A DNA stretch of 64,000 nt, from positions 682,001 to 746,000 of the forward strand of contig NZ_CP077771.1 in NCBI RefSeq assembly GCF_019134595.1. The letters run 5' to 3'. Of this stretch, positions 27,247 to 36,672 are shown one piece after another. A model generated the notes under the pieces. That model made no database searches. It had not been told where the DNA came from and worked only from the letters and a program-made list of their open reading frames with translations. The stretch is from Pseudoalteromonas shioyasakiensis. Lineage in GTDB: Bacteria; Pseudomonadota; Gammaproteobacteria; Enterobacterales; Alteromonadaceae. A program made the position numbers and the translations under genes. Each line of letters begins with the position of its first letter. Within the stretch, counting starts at the first letter, position 1.

Positions 27247-27301
27247 AAACTCAAGTCACCCAAAAGCACTGAAATTTAATGCTTTTGGGTCACTTGAGTT
27301 T
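27247..27301. promoter_or_regulatory. 22-bp inverted repeat in front of the lipoprotein gene
   Basis: The left arm 27247-27268 (AAACTCAAGTCACCCAAAAG...) pairs with the right arm 27280-27301 with only one mismatch zone. It ends about 45 bp before the lipoprotein ATG and lies between the motor-operon terminator and that gene. It may be an mRNA leader hairpin or a binding site for a dimeric regulator. Confidence 0.6.
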
Positions 27302-27413
27302 TAAACTGCGACTACCTTACGGGAGCTGTATGACAAACTAGTTACACTTTAATAAACATAAAATGACAATATTAATTATTTAAAAAAGAGTTAGTTAGTT
27401 AATTTTAGGAACG

Positions 27414-27440
27414 GAAAAAAGCCGCCCGAAGGCAGCTTTG
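27414..27440 (-). terminator. Rho-independent terminator with UUCG loop
   Basis: On the minus strand GCTGCC, the tetraloop TTCG and GGCGGC are followed by TTTTTT. It lies about 50 bases after the TPR gene and separates the DUF3450-to-TPR operon from the lipoprotein gene. Confidence 0.9.
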
Positions 27441-27491
27441 GTGTTGCGATTATAAATTAGTTCTTTTGTACGCTTACCTGTTGAATACGAT

Positions 27492-28799
27492 TTAGAGTAA
27501 AGCGGTACGTAATGTTTCGGCGTGCACTTTTTCACGCTTCACATACTTGATCCATTGCTCAGCTAAACGCTGCGACTTTTTATGTTTTTCCGCTTGTTCA
27601 AACGCTAAAATCGAGGCATCAAAGTTTTGTAAATTGTACTGCGCCATACCTAAGGCAACATACACATTCGATTCAAACTCTAAGCCGCCTTTATCGAGGG
27701 CTTTACGTGCTGCATCCGCTGCTTCTTCGTATTTTTCAAGGTTAATGCTTACCTCTGCAATACGTTGTTCGTACTGACCATGCGTTACTAAATCAGCAGC
27801 TTTTGCAAAGTAAGCAAGTGACTTTTCACCCTCTTTTGCTTGTACCATTGCTTCTGCAACAAAGGCATAATTTTTCGCTGATTTTTCAGCGACACCGTCT
27901 TGCATAGCTTTACTCATCACGTTCGCCGCTTTAAAAGCCAGGCCGTTGTATAAATACACTTGTGATAATTGACGTAAATCTGATTTAGATTTCATGAAAC
28001 CTTGTTGATATGCCGCTTCTAAAATCGCTAATTGCTTTTTCTCTGCGCCCGTTTCACCGTACATGCCACCTAACTGAACCCAGTACTCTGGCTTGTTGTA
28101 AAGCTTAACTAAACGCTCAAGTACCTCGACCACTTTGTCAGACTGATTAAGTGAGTAGTACATAGCACGCTGTAAGATTAACCAGTTTTCTTTTGGCATC
28201 TCACCTTTACTGTCAGCTTCTGCGATAGCTAGGTTAATGTTTTCAATGCCTTTTTGGTAATCTTTAAGCTGATAATACGCTTGAGATTTCAATACATAAT
28301 AAGCATCTGTTTTAGGCTTGTCGTTAATCACATCCCACTGTGCTAAATATTTGATTACCTTTTCGTAATCGCTATTAGCCATTGCAAGTTGCGCTAAGCT
28401 AAAGGTGGTGCTTACTCGTAATGTTTCTGGAATCGCATCTTCGTTTACTACTTTTTCAAACGACGCAATTGCTTTATCTAGGTCGTTTTCGTTGTAGTAA
28501 ATAAAACCGTAGAAATTATGCATCATGGCAATTTCATACGAGTTCATGCTCGAAGAGCGCTCTTGAATACTATCAAGTGCTTCTAGCCCTGCTTTTGCAT
28601 CACCATCATCAGCCAGCTTTTGTGCTCGTGCTAATTGGCTATACACTTTTTCGCGCAGTGCAGGTACTCGTTTAGTTTTTTGCTCTTGAGCGTAAGCTGT
28701 TGCCAGAGTGACACCTGGTAACATACTAACAACGCTTGGTACTACAAGGCTGCTTGTGAAAGCAGCCGCGCAAATCACGGCAACTTTTAAAGGTTTCAT
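27492..28799 (-). CDS. exported TPR protein of the TonB2 operon
   Basis: A 435-residue periplasmic protein with a long signal peptide (cleavage near TLATAYAQ). The mature part is made of TPR helices from about residue 50 to 420, for example MMHNFYGFIYYNENDLDKAI and YVALGMAQYNLQNFDASILA, with the usual Gly/Ala/Tyr pattern. A TPR protein is regularly found after tonB2 in marine gammaproteobacteria and probably helps link motor and envelope. It is 17 bp from tonB2 and is the last gene before the terminator. Confidence 0.87.
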   Translation of the reverse strand: MKPLKVAVICAAAFTSSLVVPSVVSMLPGVTLATAYAQEQKTKRVPALREKVYSQLARAQKLADDGDAKAGLEALDSIQERSSSMNSYEIAMMHNFYGFIYYNENDLDKAIASFEKVVNEDAIPETLRVSTTFSLAQLAMANSDYEKVIKYLAQWDVINDKPKTDAYYVLKSQAYYQLKDYQKGIENINLAIAEADSKGEMPKENWLILQRAMYYSLNQSDKVVEVLERLVKLYNKPEYWVQLGGMYGETGAEKKQLAILEAAYQQGFMKSKSDLRQLSQVYLYNGLAFKAANVMSKAMQDGVAEKSAKNYAFVAEAMVQAKEGEKSLAYFAKAADLVTHGQYEQRIAEVSINLEKYEEAADAARKALDKGGLEFESNVYVALGMAQYNLQNFDASILAFEQAEKHKKSQRLAEQWIKYVKREKVHAETLRTALL

Positions 28800-28816
28800 A
28801 ATCGCATTCCTCTTTT

Positions 28817-29422
28817 CTAACCGTTAATTTGGAAAGAAATTTTGTTCTGTACGCCCGCTACTTCAACAGCTTCACCGTTAACAACGCGCGGTTTATATTT
28901 AAATTTAAGTGCTGCATCCATCGCAGCGCGGTCAAACAATGACTCTGGTTCAGCTTTAATAACTTTCGGGTCACGTACTGTGCCTTGCTTGGTTACTGTA
29001 AACTCAACAATCACATAGCCTTCAATTCCACGCGATAAAGCTCGGCGCGGGTAAACAGGCGCTACTTTTACAATCGGCAGGTATTCACCATCGCTTGATT
29101 CAAGGGCTAAGCCGCCAGCTAAGTTAACGTCGGCTTCCACACTGGCACCAAAGTCAAAATTGGCATTGCTCGCGTTAGGATCACTGTTTTGCATTTGCGG
29201 TGATTCCATTGGCGGAGGTGGCTCTTTTGGCGTTGGTGGCTTTTGCGGTTTACGTTCTTTCTTTTGCACTGTCTCTTCTTTTTTCAGACGAACAAAATCA
29301 AGTACGTTTCCTTTTACGGGCTCAGACATGGCCCCTTCACCACCGCTGATCAGTGCCTGCATGCCTAAAAACAGCATGACAGTCACGATACCAGCGATGA
29401 TTAATGCAACTATATAACGCAT
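28817..29422 (-). CDS. tonB2: TonB2-type energy transducer
   Basis: TonB spans the periplasm and carries proton-motive energy from ExbBD to outer-membrane receptors. It has one N-terminal anchor (YIVALIIAGIVTVMLFLGM), a Pro-Lys-rich spacer (KPQKPPTPKEPPPP) and a C-terminal domain with YPRRALSRGIEGYVIVEFTV and DRAAMDAALKFKYKPRV, which contains the conserved receptor-binding face. At 201 residues it is short, as in Vibrio TonB2, whose spacer is also short. It is cotranscribed with exbD2 (12-bp gap). Confidence 0.93.
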   Translation of the reverse strand: MRYIVALIIAGIVTVMLFLGMQALISGGEGAMSEPVKGNVLDFVRLKKEETVQKKERKPQKPPTPKEPPPPMESPQMQNSDPNASNANFDFGASVEADVNLAGGLALESSDGEYLPIVKVAPVYPRRALSRGIEGYVIVEFTVTKQGTVRDPKVIKAEPESLFDRAAMDAALKFKYKPRVVNGEAVEVAGVQNKISFQING

Positions 29423-29434
29423 CGCTCACATTCC

Positions 29435-29848
29435 TTATGATGCTTCTTGCGCAGCAATCGACACATCAAATGCGCCTGCAGCTCGCGATGCATCCATTAC
29501 TTTAATAAGTACATCAGTTGTGGCTTTCTTATCAGCTTGAATAACCACGCTACCTTGTGGGTTTTCAGCTTTTAAGCGCTCGATATTTGCTTGTACTGCA
29601 CGAACATCTACTTGGCGTTTGTTGATCCAAATTTCACCTTTGTCAGAAATAGCAACTAAGATGTTGGCACGCTCTTTTTTCACTGCCGTTGCAGCTTCAG
29701 GACGGTTTACATCAATACCGGCTTCTTTTACGAATGATGCTGTTACGATAAAGAAGATAAGCATGATGAAAACAACGTCTAGCATTGGCGTCATGTTGAT
29801 TTCTTCAGCGTCGTCTTCTTGAAATAAGTTACCTAGTGGCGCTCTCAT
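29435..29848 (-). CDS. exbD2: ExbD2-type proton-channel protein
   Basis: A 137-residue ExbD/TolR protein with one membrane helix (MLDVVFIMLIFFIVTASFV) in which the Asp near residue 23 is the essential proton-carrying residue. A periplasmic domain with ANILVAISDKGEIWINKRQ and ADKKATTDVLIKVMDA follows, as expected for the family. It pairs with ExbB2 and TtpC to power TonB2. Confidence 0.93.
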   Translation of the reverse strand: MRAPLGNLFQEDDAEEINMTPMLDVVFIMLIFFIVTASFVKEAGIDVNRPEAATAVKKERANILVAISDKGEIWINKRQVDVRAVQANIERLKAENPQGSVVIQADKKATTDVLIKVMDASRAAGAFDVSIAAQEAS

Positions 29849-29893
29849 TGTTAGTCTCCTAGTGGGTGATGCTCACATCACCCTAAAATTCGT

Positions 29894-30421
29894 TTAGTGG
29901 TCTAAGACCATTTTGTCTTCAAGTAATTGCACTTCGCGTTTTGCACGACGTTGTAAGAACGTTGACGCGAAAACCCCTGAAAGTGCACCCACCATACCGG
30001 CCATCGTTGGGATAGTGGCTTTAGACACCCCTGATGCCATCGAACGTGCACTGCCTGTGCCTGTAATTGCCATTACATCAAATACTTCGATCATGCCGGT
30101 TACGGTACCTAACAGACCTAAAAGTGGACATAACGCAACCATTACGTTGATTAGCGCAAGGTTATTATTTAGTTGCATGCCAGCGCGTGAAATCATCGCT
30201 TGGCGAATTTGCTCTGCGTTCCAGCTGTTACGCTCTGCTCTATTGCTCCAAGTGCTTTTTACGTCTTTCTTGTAGCGTTTAAAGCCACCAAAGAAATACA
30301 TAAAACGCTCAAGTATCAATAACCACATCGCGAAGATGAGGACCCCGATGACCAAGAGAACTTGGCCACCTGTGTCGAGGAAATCACGTAGAGCATTGAT
30401 TGCATCAATCAATAGCACCAT
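29894..30421 (-). CDS. exbB2: ExbB2-type proton-channel protein
   Basis: A 175-residue MotA/TolQ/ExbB protein with three membrane helices. The family motif is seen as LALINVMVALCPLLGLLGTV with TGMIEVFDVMA and MASGVSKATIPTMAGMVGA. The short form and the gene order are those of the Vibrio TonB2 system. Its stop is 3 bp from the ttpC-like gene's end, so the two genes are tightly linked. Confidence 0.93.
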   Translation of the reverse strand: MVLLIDAINALRDFLDTGGQVLLVIGVLIFAMWLLILERFMYFFGGFKRYKKDVKSTWSNRAERNSWNAEQIRQAMISRAGMQLNNNLALINVMVALCPLLGLLGTVTGMIEVFDVMAITGTGSARSMASGVSKATIPTMAGMVGALSGVFASTFLQRRAKREVQLLEDKMVLDH

Positions 30422-30424
30422 GAT

Positions 30425-31792
30425 TTATGCTCCTTTCTCGCTTCGCTCTGCGATGATACCTGCGCTTTGCTCTTGTAAAATCAACAGCATGTTTTTAGAA
30501 CGCGTGTTAAGAAGTGTGTATAAGAATACTGTTGGGATAGCCACAACCAGACCAAGTACCGTTGTTACAAGTGCCTGAGAAATACCACCCGCCATTAGTT
30601 TAGGGTCACCTGTACCGAACAAGGTAATTGCTTGGAAGGTGTTAATCATACCGGTTACCGTACCTAGTAGACCAAGTAGTGGTGCTACCACAGAGATAAT
30701 CTTAATTAACGTCAGGTTACGAGTTATTTTTGGCATTTCACGAATGATTGCTTCGCTTAATTTAAGCTCAAGCGTGTCGTACGCTACATCTGGGTACTGA
30801 TCTTTCACTTTCATTACGCGACCAAGTGGATTGTCATCACGTGCTACTGTGTCTTTAAGCTGACGACGGATTTTGCTACCCATAATCATTAGAGATACAA
30901 AACGCTCAAGTGCGATTAGTAAAGCGATTAAGCCAACTCCTAAGATGATGTAACCAACCGTACCACCTTGGTGAACTTGCTCTTCAGTATCAGGTGCTTG
31001 TACTAAAAGACCTAAGATTGAACCACCTGTAGGGTCAAGTGCGAACGGTACGACACCTGAGTTTGCTTGCTGTAAATCAGCTGCAGTTGCTGTGTAACGG
31101 CTGCTAGGCTGACGTGTAAGCTGGCTGATTGTGTTCGTAGCCGGTGTGTACTCAAGGTATTTACCGTCTGCGATTAAGTTAAATGCACCAACACGCACCA
31201 CTTCTTTTTGTGCTTTGCTGCCACCTTCAACGATAACATCTGTTGTAAAGCGAGATACTTTACCTTGCTCAGTCATTTCGCGTTGTAATTCAAACCATAC
31301 TTTTTCGATATCATCGATAGAAGCAAGCTTTGACGTTGAACCCATTTTTTGTGCTAGTTCATCCATGAAGTTACTACGACCAGGAAGCTCTGCAGAAACA
31401 ACTGACGTCATGAATTTATTGCTTGAATCACCCGCTACTTGTTGTAACACACCGAATAGCTCTTTAAGTGAACCCATGCGGTTTGAAAGTGTGTCTGTTA
31501 AGTTAGCTAGCTTTACTTCGTTTTCTTCAAATTGAGTTTCTAAACGCTCTGATTCGTTAAGCATTGCAGTACGTTTTGCTTGTGTATCTTTAAGCATTTG
31601 TACTTGTTCATTCTGACGCGCCATGAACTCTTGTTCACGTTGTTTATTTTCGGCGCTTTGCTGTGCTTTACCTTGCTCTAATGTTTTTAGTAATGAGTCT
31701 AAATCCATTGGCTCAGCTGCTAGGCTGCTACCAGCAAAACCAAGGCCAGCTGCAAACACGGCCATTTTTGTCATTTTCGTTAATAATTTCAT
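30425..31792 (-). CDS. ttpC: TtpC-like large ExbB homologue
   Basis: A 455-residue protein with a signal-like helix, a long periplasmic coiled-coil part to about residue 270 (for example NEQVQMLKDTQAKRTAMLN) and a C-terminal MotA/TolQ/ExbB domain (VAPLLGLLGTVTGMINTFQA, then MAGGISQALVTTVLG). This is the layout of TtpC, the extra component that is essential for TonB2-dependent iron uptake in Vibrio. Its presence marks this as a TonB2-type system instead of a simple TonB1. Confidence 0.93.
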   Translation of the reverse strand: MKLLTKMTKMAVFAAGLGFAGSSLAAEPMDLDSLLKTLEQGKAQQSAENKQREQEFMARQNEQVQMLKDTQAKRTAMLNESERLETQFEENEVKLANLTDTLSNRMGSLKELFGVLQQVAGDSSNKFMTSVVSAELPGRSNFMDELAQKMGSTSKLASIDDIEKVWFELQREMTEQGKVSRFTTDVIVEGGSKAQKEVVRVGAFNLIADGKYLEYTPATNTISQLTRQPSSRYTATAADLQQANSGVVPFALDPTGGSILGLLVQAPDTEEQVHQGGTVGYIILGVGLIALLIALERFVSLMIMGSKIRRQLKDTVARDDNPLGRVMKVKDQYPDVAYDTLELKLSEAIIREMPKITRNLTLIKIISVVAPLLGLLGTVTGMINTFQAITLFGTGDPKLMAGGISQALVTTVLGLVVAIPTVFLYTLLNTRSKNMLLILQEQSAGIIAERSEKGA

Positions 31793-31802
31793 CTCAAACC
31801 TC

Positions 31803-32555
31803 TTATTCAGCAGCGTGGACTGGCAGTGTTAACATATCTGGGGCAAGTTGCTTACGAGCAATGCGTAAACCTTTATTGATTTGGCTGATTGCAGAATCTG
31901 GTAATTCAACAAACGATTTTGTTTCTTTATCCCAGCTACCTGCTTTTTTGCCGTCGCGTGTTAAATAAATAAGTTCTAAACGACCAATGCGTAAGAAATC
32001 CACTTCGCGCTCTTGGCCATCTACATTCAATAATGCTGTGTACGCTTCGATAGTGCGACCGTAATCAACTTCTACTTGGTAAGCTTCAAGTAAGCGGCGG
32101 AATTTTTCACTTGAAGTGATGTCTGCGCGGTCCATCATTTCTTTTAATGATGCAATACGCTTACTACGTTCTTCAGTTAAGAAAGGCACGTCTAGTGCAA
32201 CGAATTGCTCAAGACCTGTGATCATACGCATCATTAACGGCGTAATTTGACGCTCAATAACTGACACCTGATCCATTGACTCGTTTAACGCGTCCATTTC
32301 TGCAATTTGGTTATTTAATTGCTTAGTAAGTTGCGCGTTATAAACAGTTAAGCCGTCAATTTCTTTATTAAGGGCTTTAAATTGTTGTAAACGACCTTGC
32401 ATTGAATCTGCAATCTTGTCGATTTTAGTTTGTGATTGCGCTGCAGATTTGTTTATCTCGCTGCTTTTATCAATTACTTTATCTAGATCGTTTGCATGTA
32501 CTGCTGCAGATGCCGCTACAATACCTGCTAAAATCAGTGGTTTAACGCCTTTCAT
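31803..32555 (-). CDS. DUF3450 periplasmic coiled-coil protein
   Basis: A 250-residue exported protein (signal MKGVKPLILAGIVAASAAVHA) with a long coiled coil (KIDKIADSMQGRLQQFKALN and onward) and then RLLEAYQVEVDYGRTIEAYTA, VDFLRIGRLELIYLT and WDKETKSF. This is DUF3450, almost always the gene before ttpC in TonB2 clusters. Its action is unknown. The start at 32555 is chosen because AAAGG precedes it. The upstream GTG at 32564 overlaps that ribosome site. It is the first gene of the operon. Confidence 0.9.
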   Translation of the reverse strand: MKGVKPLILAGIVAASAAVHANDLDKVIDKSSEINKSAAQSQTKIDKIADSMQGRLQQFKALNKEIDGLTVYNAQLTKQLNNQIAEMDALNESMDQVSVIERQITPLMMRMITGLEQFVALDVPFLTEERSKRIASLKEMMDRADITSSEKFRRLLEAYQVEVDYGRTIEAYTALLNVDGQEREVDFLRIGRLELIYLTRDGKKAGSWDKETKSFVELPDSAISQINKGLRIARKQLAPDMLTLPVHAAE

Positions 32556-32645
32556 CGCATACACCTTTACTCGTTAAGTTAGCTTAATTTGCTAGTTGGG
32601 TTGTTTTATTGTGCGAAAGGATAACGATGAAAAATGACAAGCATG

Positions 32646-32700
32646 TTGCGCAAAAAATACAAAAATATGACAGCTGTAACAATTAGTTTATATTGCGCAA
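32646..32700. promoter_or_regulatory. pair of TTGCGCAA palindromes upstream of the TonB2 operon
   Basis: Two perfect 8-bp palindromes TTGCGCAA at 32646-32653 and 32693-32700, 47 bp apart, occupy the AT-rich gap before DUF3450. They could be a paired operator, but eight bases are short and the distance to the neighbouring dsbA-like gene allows other roles. Confidence 0.35.
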
Positions 32701-32731
32701 AGATAAGGCAAAAGTTGCAGGGTTTCGGGAA

Positions 32732-33337
32732 CTAAATATGGGATAGGATTTGCTGGTATGTGCTTTGCCAGTCTTGATAATTAACAGGAATAGCAGCGAA
32801 GAGCCCTTTATCATCAAGGACTAAAGACGGAAAACCTTGAATAGGTAAGCTTCTGGCTTGGTTTATTTCGGCCATAAGTAACGAATTTATTTTTTCACTT
32901 TCAATTTCTTTAATGAATGCGTTTTTTTCTAACCCTATTTGCTCAGCAAGGCTTGCAAGAGTGCTGATGTCAGATGGATTTTGTGCATCTAAGTAGTAGG
33001 CTTTTTGAATGGCGTAGAGCATCTCGTGCTCTTTATTGTGCTGCCTTACAACAAGCACAGCACGGCATGCTGGGTAAGTAGAGCGGCGTGGTTGCGCGGT
33101 ATGCCAAAACTCATGATTAAATGGCGTGCCAAGCTGCTGTTCTATACGTTGCCATGTTTGCTGTAAAAACTGCTGCATCTCTTTTGGCATTGGCTCATCT
33201 GAATCAGGCGCGAGGCCACCTACTTTGTATTCAATAGCAAGTTTATCGCCAAGGGCTGCTTTTAGTTTTAACCAGGTTTCTCTGTAGCCCCAGCACCAAC
33301 TACACATTGGGTCGTATACATAAATTAGCTTTGCCAT
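32732..33337 (-). CDS. DsbA-family cytoplasmic thioredoxin-fold protein
   Basis: A 201-residue DsbA-like protein with the redox centre Cys12-Ser-Trp-Cys15 near the N-terminus (YDPMCSWCWGY) and a cis-proline in QGFPSLV. It has no signal peptide, so it acts in the cytoplasm, unlike true DsbA. It fits the COG3531-type predicted protein-disulfide isomerases. Its ATG directly follows the stop of the diguanylate-cyclase gene, indicating a shared transcript. Confidence 0.88.
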   Translation of the reverse strand: MAKLIYVYDPMCSWCWGYRETWLKLKAALGDKLAIEYKVGGLAPDSDEPMPKEMQQFLQQTWQRIEQQLGTPFNHEFWHTAQPRRSTYPACRAVLVVRQHNKEHEMLYAIQKAYYLDAQNPSDISTLASLAEQIGLEKNAFIKEIESEKINSLLMAEINQARSLPIQGFPSLVLDDKGLFAAIPVNYQDWQSTYQQILSHI

Positions 33338-34417
33338 TTAGCTTATCTCAGTTAAATCAGAGACTACTACATTACGCCCTTTTGCTTTGGCTTTATAGAG
33401 GTTGTCGTCTGCTTGTTTAATCGCTTTACTAAATTGGCTGCCACGCTCAAGGCTGGCAATACCAATACTGCACGTAATAGTCACAGACTGCCCAACATCA
33501 TAAGGGATCTGTTTTTCGGCGACATAACTACGCAGTTTTTCAGCCACAGCATGGGCAATGCTAAGCCCCGCTTTTGGTAGCAAAATAATAAACTCTTCGC
33601 CGCCATAACGTGCTTTTATATCTGTACCACGTAATTTATCGTGCAGCATAGAGGTAAAGGCTATTAATGCCTGATCGCCAAAGTCATGACCATAAGTATC
33701 ATTTAGTGATTTAAAGTTATCTAAATCAATTAATAATACCGACATAGGTAAGTAATTAGCCGCTTCAGCTTCAAGGCGCGGCTGAATATGTTCATAAATA
33801 TAACGACGATTAGCAAGACCTGTGAGTGGGTCTGTTAATGCATCGCGTTTTTCTATTAAGGTAATATCAGCAATTTTTTGATGGCTTTTTTGCCTAAAGT
33901 ATTCACTGATCCCAGAGAATAAAATCACCATAGTGAAAGAGGCTAAAAAGCGTGAGGTTTCAACTTGCCCGTAATGTGCTTGCCCAAAGTTGGGGCTAAA
34001 GAGCAGTGCAACTGCACTAGCATACATAATTCCAACCAACACACTGCCTACTTTTAACCCTAAAGTGACATAAGCCACAATAGGGTAAAACATGAGCCAA
34101 TATAAAGCGGTGTTTTCTTTGCCGCCGGTGTATACCAGTGCCACACAGAGCAGCAAAATAATCGATAAAATAATGCAGCTTACAGAGACTAAAGCACCAG
34201 TGCGAAAGTAATAGAGCATGCACAGCACAATAGTTATATCGCTCACCACTAACATAATAGTGAGCGGTAAGGCGTAAATTTGATAGTTAGATAACACTAA
34301 CGAAGTGATTAATACGATGGCAAAAAAAGCCATAGTAAATAGCGTGAAGGCACGGCGCTGTTTATCCGCCGTGTCGACACTGTTTAAAGTAATGGCATTA
34401 AGCCAATTTTGATCCAA
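33338..34417 (-). CDS. membrane diguanylate cyclase (GGDEF)
   Basis: A 359-residue enzyme that should make cyclic di-GMP from GTP. Six hydrophobic helices between about residues 22 and 180 form a membrane sensor of unknown signal. The catalytic domain has LTDPLTGLANRRYIYEHI, LLIDLDNFKSLNDTYGHDFG and RYGGEEFIILLP. RGTD five residues before GGEEF is an intact inhibitory I-site, so product feedback is expected. It sits downstream of the chemoreceptor gene (20 bp) and upstream of the DsbA-like gene. Confidence 0.93.
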   Translation of the reverse strand: MDQNWLNAITLNSVDTADKQRRAFTLFTMAFFAIVLITSLVLSNYQIYALPLTIMLVVSDITIVLCMLYYFRTGALVSVSCIILSIILLLCVALVYTGGKENTALYWLMFYPIVAYVTLGLKVGSVLVGIMYASAVALLFSPNFGQAHYGQVETSRFLASFTMVILFSGISEYFRQKSHQKIADITLIEKRDALTDPLTGLANRRYIYEHIQPRLEAEAANYLPMSVLLIDLDNFKSLNDTYGHDFGDQALIAFTSMLHDKLRGTDIKARYGGEEFIILLPKAGLSIAHAVAEKLRSYVAEKQIPYDVGQSVTITCSIGIASLERGSQFSKAIKQADDNLYKAKAKGRNVVVSDLTEIS

Positions 34418-34436
34418 AATTGCAGTCTCTTAACAA

Positions 34437-36326
34437 CTAAACTTTAAATTTAAGTACCAATTGTTCTAGCTCATAGAACTGGGCTTTTAATTTAGTGCAC
34501 TCATTCAAGGTGTTATTAAGATTGCTTTGACCTTGATTTGATAGCTCACTAATTGAGTGTATGTCACTGTCTAAGCTTTGAATCACTTGGTTTTGCTCAG
34601 TTGTGGCATTGGCAACACTGTGGTTCACCTCATCAATTGACTCAATGGCACGGGTAACCTCAGCCATTTTATCGCCTGCTACATGAGCTTGCTCAACACT
34701 CTTTTCACTGTCGCGAATACTGGCCGTCATAACTTCAACTGCAGACGCAGAGCCTTGTTGTAATTGCGAAATGGTGTCTTCGATTTCTTGAGTTGATTGT
34801 TGTGTACGGTGCGCAAGTTGACGTACCTCGTCGGCTACAACCGCAAAACCACGACCCGCTTCTCCAGCACGTGCTGCCTCTATCGCTGCATTAAGTGCTA
34901 GCAAGTTAGTTTGCTCACTCACACCTTTGATCACTTCAAGCACTTGGCCAATGCTTACAGTGTGTGCATCTAAACTATTAATGGTTTTTTGCGCCTGCTC
35001 CATATTGCGAGACAAGGCATTAATAGCTGATAAGTTATCAGCTAATGCAGATTGGCTTTGTAATGATTGGCTGTTAGCACTGGTTGCTAACGTTGACGCA
35101 TTACTTGCACTATTTGAGATTTCTACCGCACTCGATGTCAGCTCATTGATTGCAGTTGCAACGTTATCAGTACGTTTTGTTTGGTCAGCATACATGTCGA
35201 GCGTGCCTTGAGTTTGATTAACTAAACTCTCAACTAAGCGTTCAAGCTCAACGGTGGTATTTTTAACTTGCTCGATTGATGTATGAATTTTCTCGATGAA
35301 TGCATTAAAGTAATGACTTAGCTCGCCAAACTCGTCATTATTTTCAACCTCAAGACGACGGGTTAAATCACCCTCACCTTGGGCAATATCTTTAATTGCA
35401 TCGTTTAAGCGCTGCATTGGGCGCATTAAATAGCGAAGTAAAAACTGCATCATTAATACAATCGCGACAATACCCATTAGCATGTAGATAGCCGCCATAT
35501 TTCTAAATGAGGCCACCGATGAGTAAGCAATTTCTTCGTTGATCACCACACCCAAATACCAATCAACATTTTGAATTCCTTTGATTTTGGTAAACGACAC
35601 TAATTTGTCTAAGCCACCTACTTGTACTTCTACAAACTCAGATTGTAACGACAAACTTTTACCAAATAAGTCACTCATGTTTTTGTCGTTAAATTTAGTC
35701 TCTGGGTGGCTTAAAATGCGCCCTTCACTATCGAGTAAAAAGCCATAACCAAACCCTAAAAAGTCAATTTCGTTGACGATTTTAGTGATGGTTTTCATGT
35801 CGATGTCGGCACCTGCAACACCGCTAAACACACCGTTAGCTTGCATAGGCGCTACAGCTGAAATAGTCAGTTCATTGGTGGTTACGTCAATATACGGGGC
35901 CGTAAAAGCCGTGTTTGTTTTGTTTTCAACAAGTTTGTACCAAGGGCGTGTTGTTGCATCGTAGTCTGGCGGTAAGACAACAGATTGATCATTCAATACA
36001 AAGGTGCCATCAGTGATACCAATATAGGTATTCTTAAAACTCCCCGCTTTGTCGGCTGTGTTCAGCTGAGTAAGTGTAAGCTCTTTGCTATCACCAAGTT
36101 GATAGGTATCAGCAACTGACGAAACAATCGCTAATTTAGCATTTAACCAGTTAGCTATGTTTTGCGACACAGACTGAGAAATCTCTTGAAGAACGAGCGA
36201 AAGCTGCTCCTGCGTTTGGCTGCGCATAGAGATGAAGTTATTAATGGTGAATAAACCGAGCACTATCACTAAAACCAGTGATGCAGCCACAGTTACCTTG
36301 GTGGTAAATTTAAGAGTGCTTTGCAT
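34437..36326 (-). CDS. methyl-accepting chemotaxis protein, amino-acid-type dCache
   Basis: A 629-residue chemoreceptor with a membrane helix, periplasmic dCache domain, second helix, HAMP and signalling domain (tip [20 protein letters not shown]). The sensor has [11 protein letters not shown] and then [16 protein letters not shown], a good match to the amino-acid-binding dCache motif (R-x-W-Y followed by Y-x-D-x-T). The start at 36326 follows CAGGT. A 5-prime extension to 36377 is unlikely. Two GGAACGTTCC-like palindromes lie in its upstream region. Confidence 0.93.
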   Translation of the reverse strand: MQSTLKFTTKVTVAASLVLVIVLGLFTINNFISMRSQTQEQLSLVLQEISQSVSQNIANWLNAKLAIVSSVADTYQLGDSKELTLTQLNTADKAGSFKNTYIGITDGTFVLNDQSVVLPPDYDATTRPWYKLVENKTNTAFTAPYIDVTTNELTISAVAPMQANGVFSGVAGADIDMKTITKIVNEIDFLGFGYGFLLDSEGRILSHPETKFNDKNMSDLFGKSLSLQSEFVEVQVGGLDKLVSFTKIKGIQNVDWYLGVVINEEIAYSSVASFRNMAAIYMLMGIVAIVLMMQFLLRYLMRPMQRLNDAIKDIAQGEGDLTRRLEVENNDEFGELSHYFNAFIEKIHTSIEQVKNTTVELERLVESLVNQTQGTLDMYADQTKRTDNVATAINELTSSAVEISNSASNASTLATSANSQSLQSQSALADNLSAINALSRNMEQAQKTINSLDAHTVSIGQVLEVIKGVSEQTNLLALNAAIEAARAGEAGRGFAVVADEVRQLAHRTQQSTQEIEDTISQLQQGSASAVEVMTASIRDSEKSVEQAHVAGDKMAEVTRAIESIDEVNHSVANATTEQNQVIQSLDSDIHSISELSNQGQSNLNNTLNECTKLKAQFYELEQLVLKFKV

Positions 36327-36420
36327 GACAAACCTGTTTGTTATTTTTTTCGTTGTTAGCCTCTTTATATTTAACAAATTTAAAGCTCTTTGTCTTATAA
36401 AATTAAGCTAAAACTAGAAA

Positions 36421-36539
36421 AACGTTCCTTTTATTAAAGTACGCTTTCTTTGAAAATCAATTACTTTGTTAACGGCAGCCAATTTCACTTCTTAAGTCGT
36501 ATTAATAAAAAAGCAGCAAAAAATTTTTTGGAACGTTCC
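36421..36539. promoter_or_regulatory. GGAACGTTCC operators upstream of the chemoreceptor gene
   Basis: A perfect 10-bp palindrome GGAACGTTCC is at 36530-36539. A partial copy, AAAACGTTCC, ends at 36428. Both are in the 300-bp gap between the permease terminator and the chemoreceptor start, on the chemoreceptor side. The same palindrome is in the sugar-gene promoter at 38017. LacI-type regulators use such symmetrical sites. Confidence 0.65.
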
Positions 36540-36626
36540 TATAGATTATTACTTAAACCGCCCCTGAATACGTATTCATTAAATCATTTTGTCATCTAGT
36601 TTTTTCGGTATAGCAAAAAAATGGCA

Positions 36627-36659
36627 CAAAAAAACCCCGCAACTCTGTGCGGGGTTTTT
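36627..36659 (-). terminator. Rho-independent terminator of the permease gene
   Basis: The stem ACCCCGC with its complement GCGGGGT is flanked by A and T runs. It lies 13 bases after the permease stop codon. The symmetry allows use in both directions. Confidence 0.9.
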
Positions 36660-36672
36660 ATTGATAGTAATT

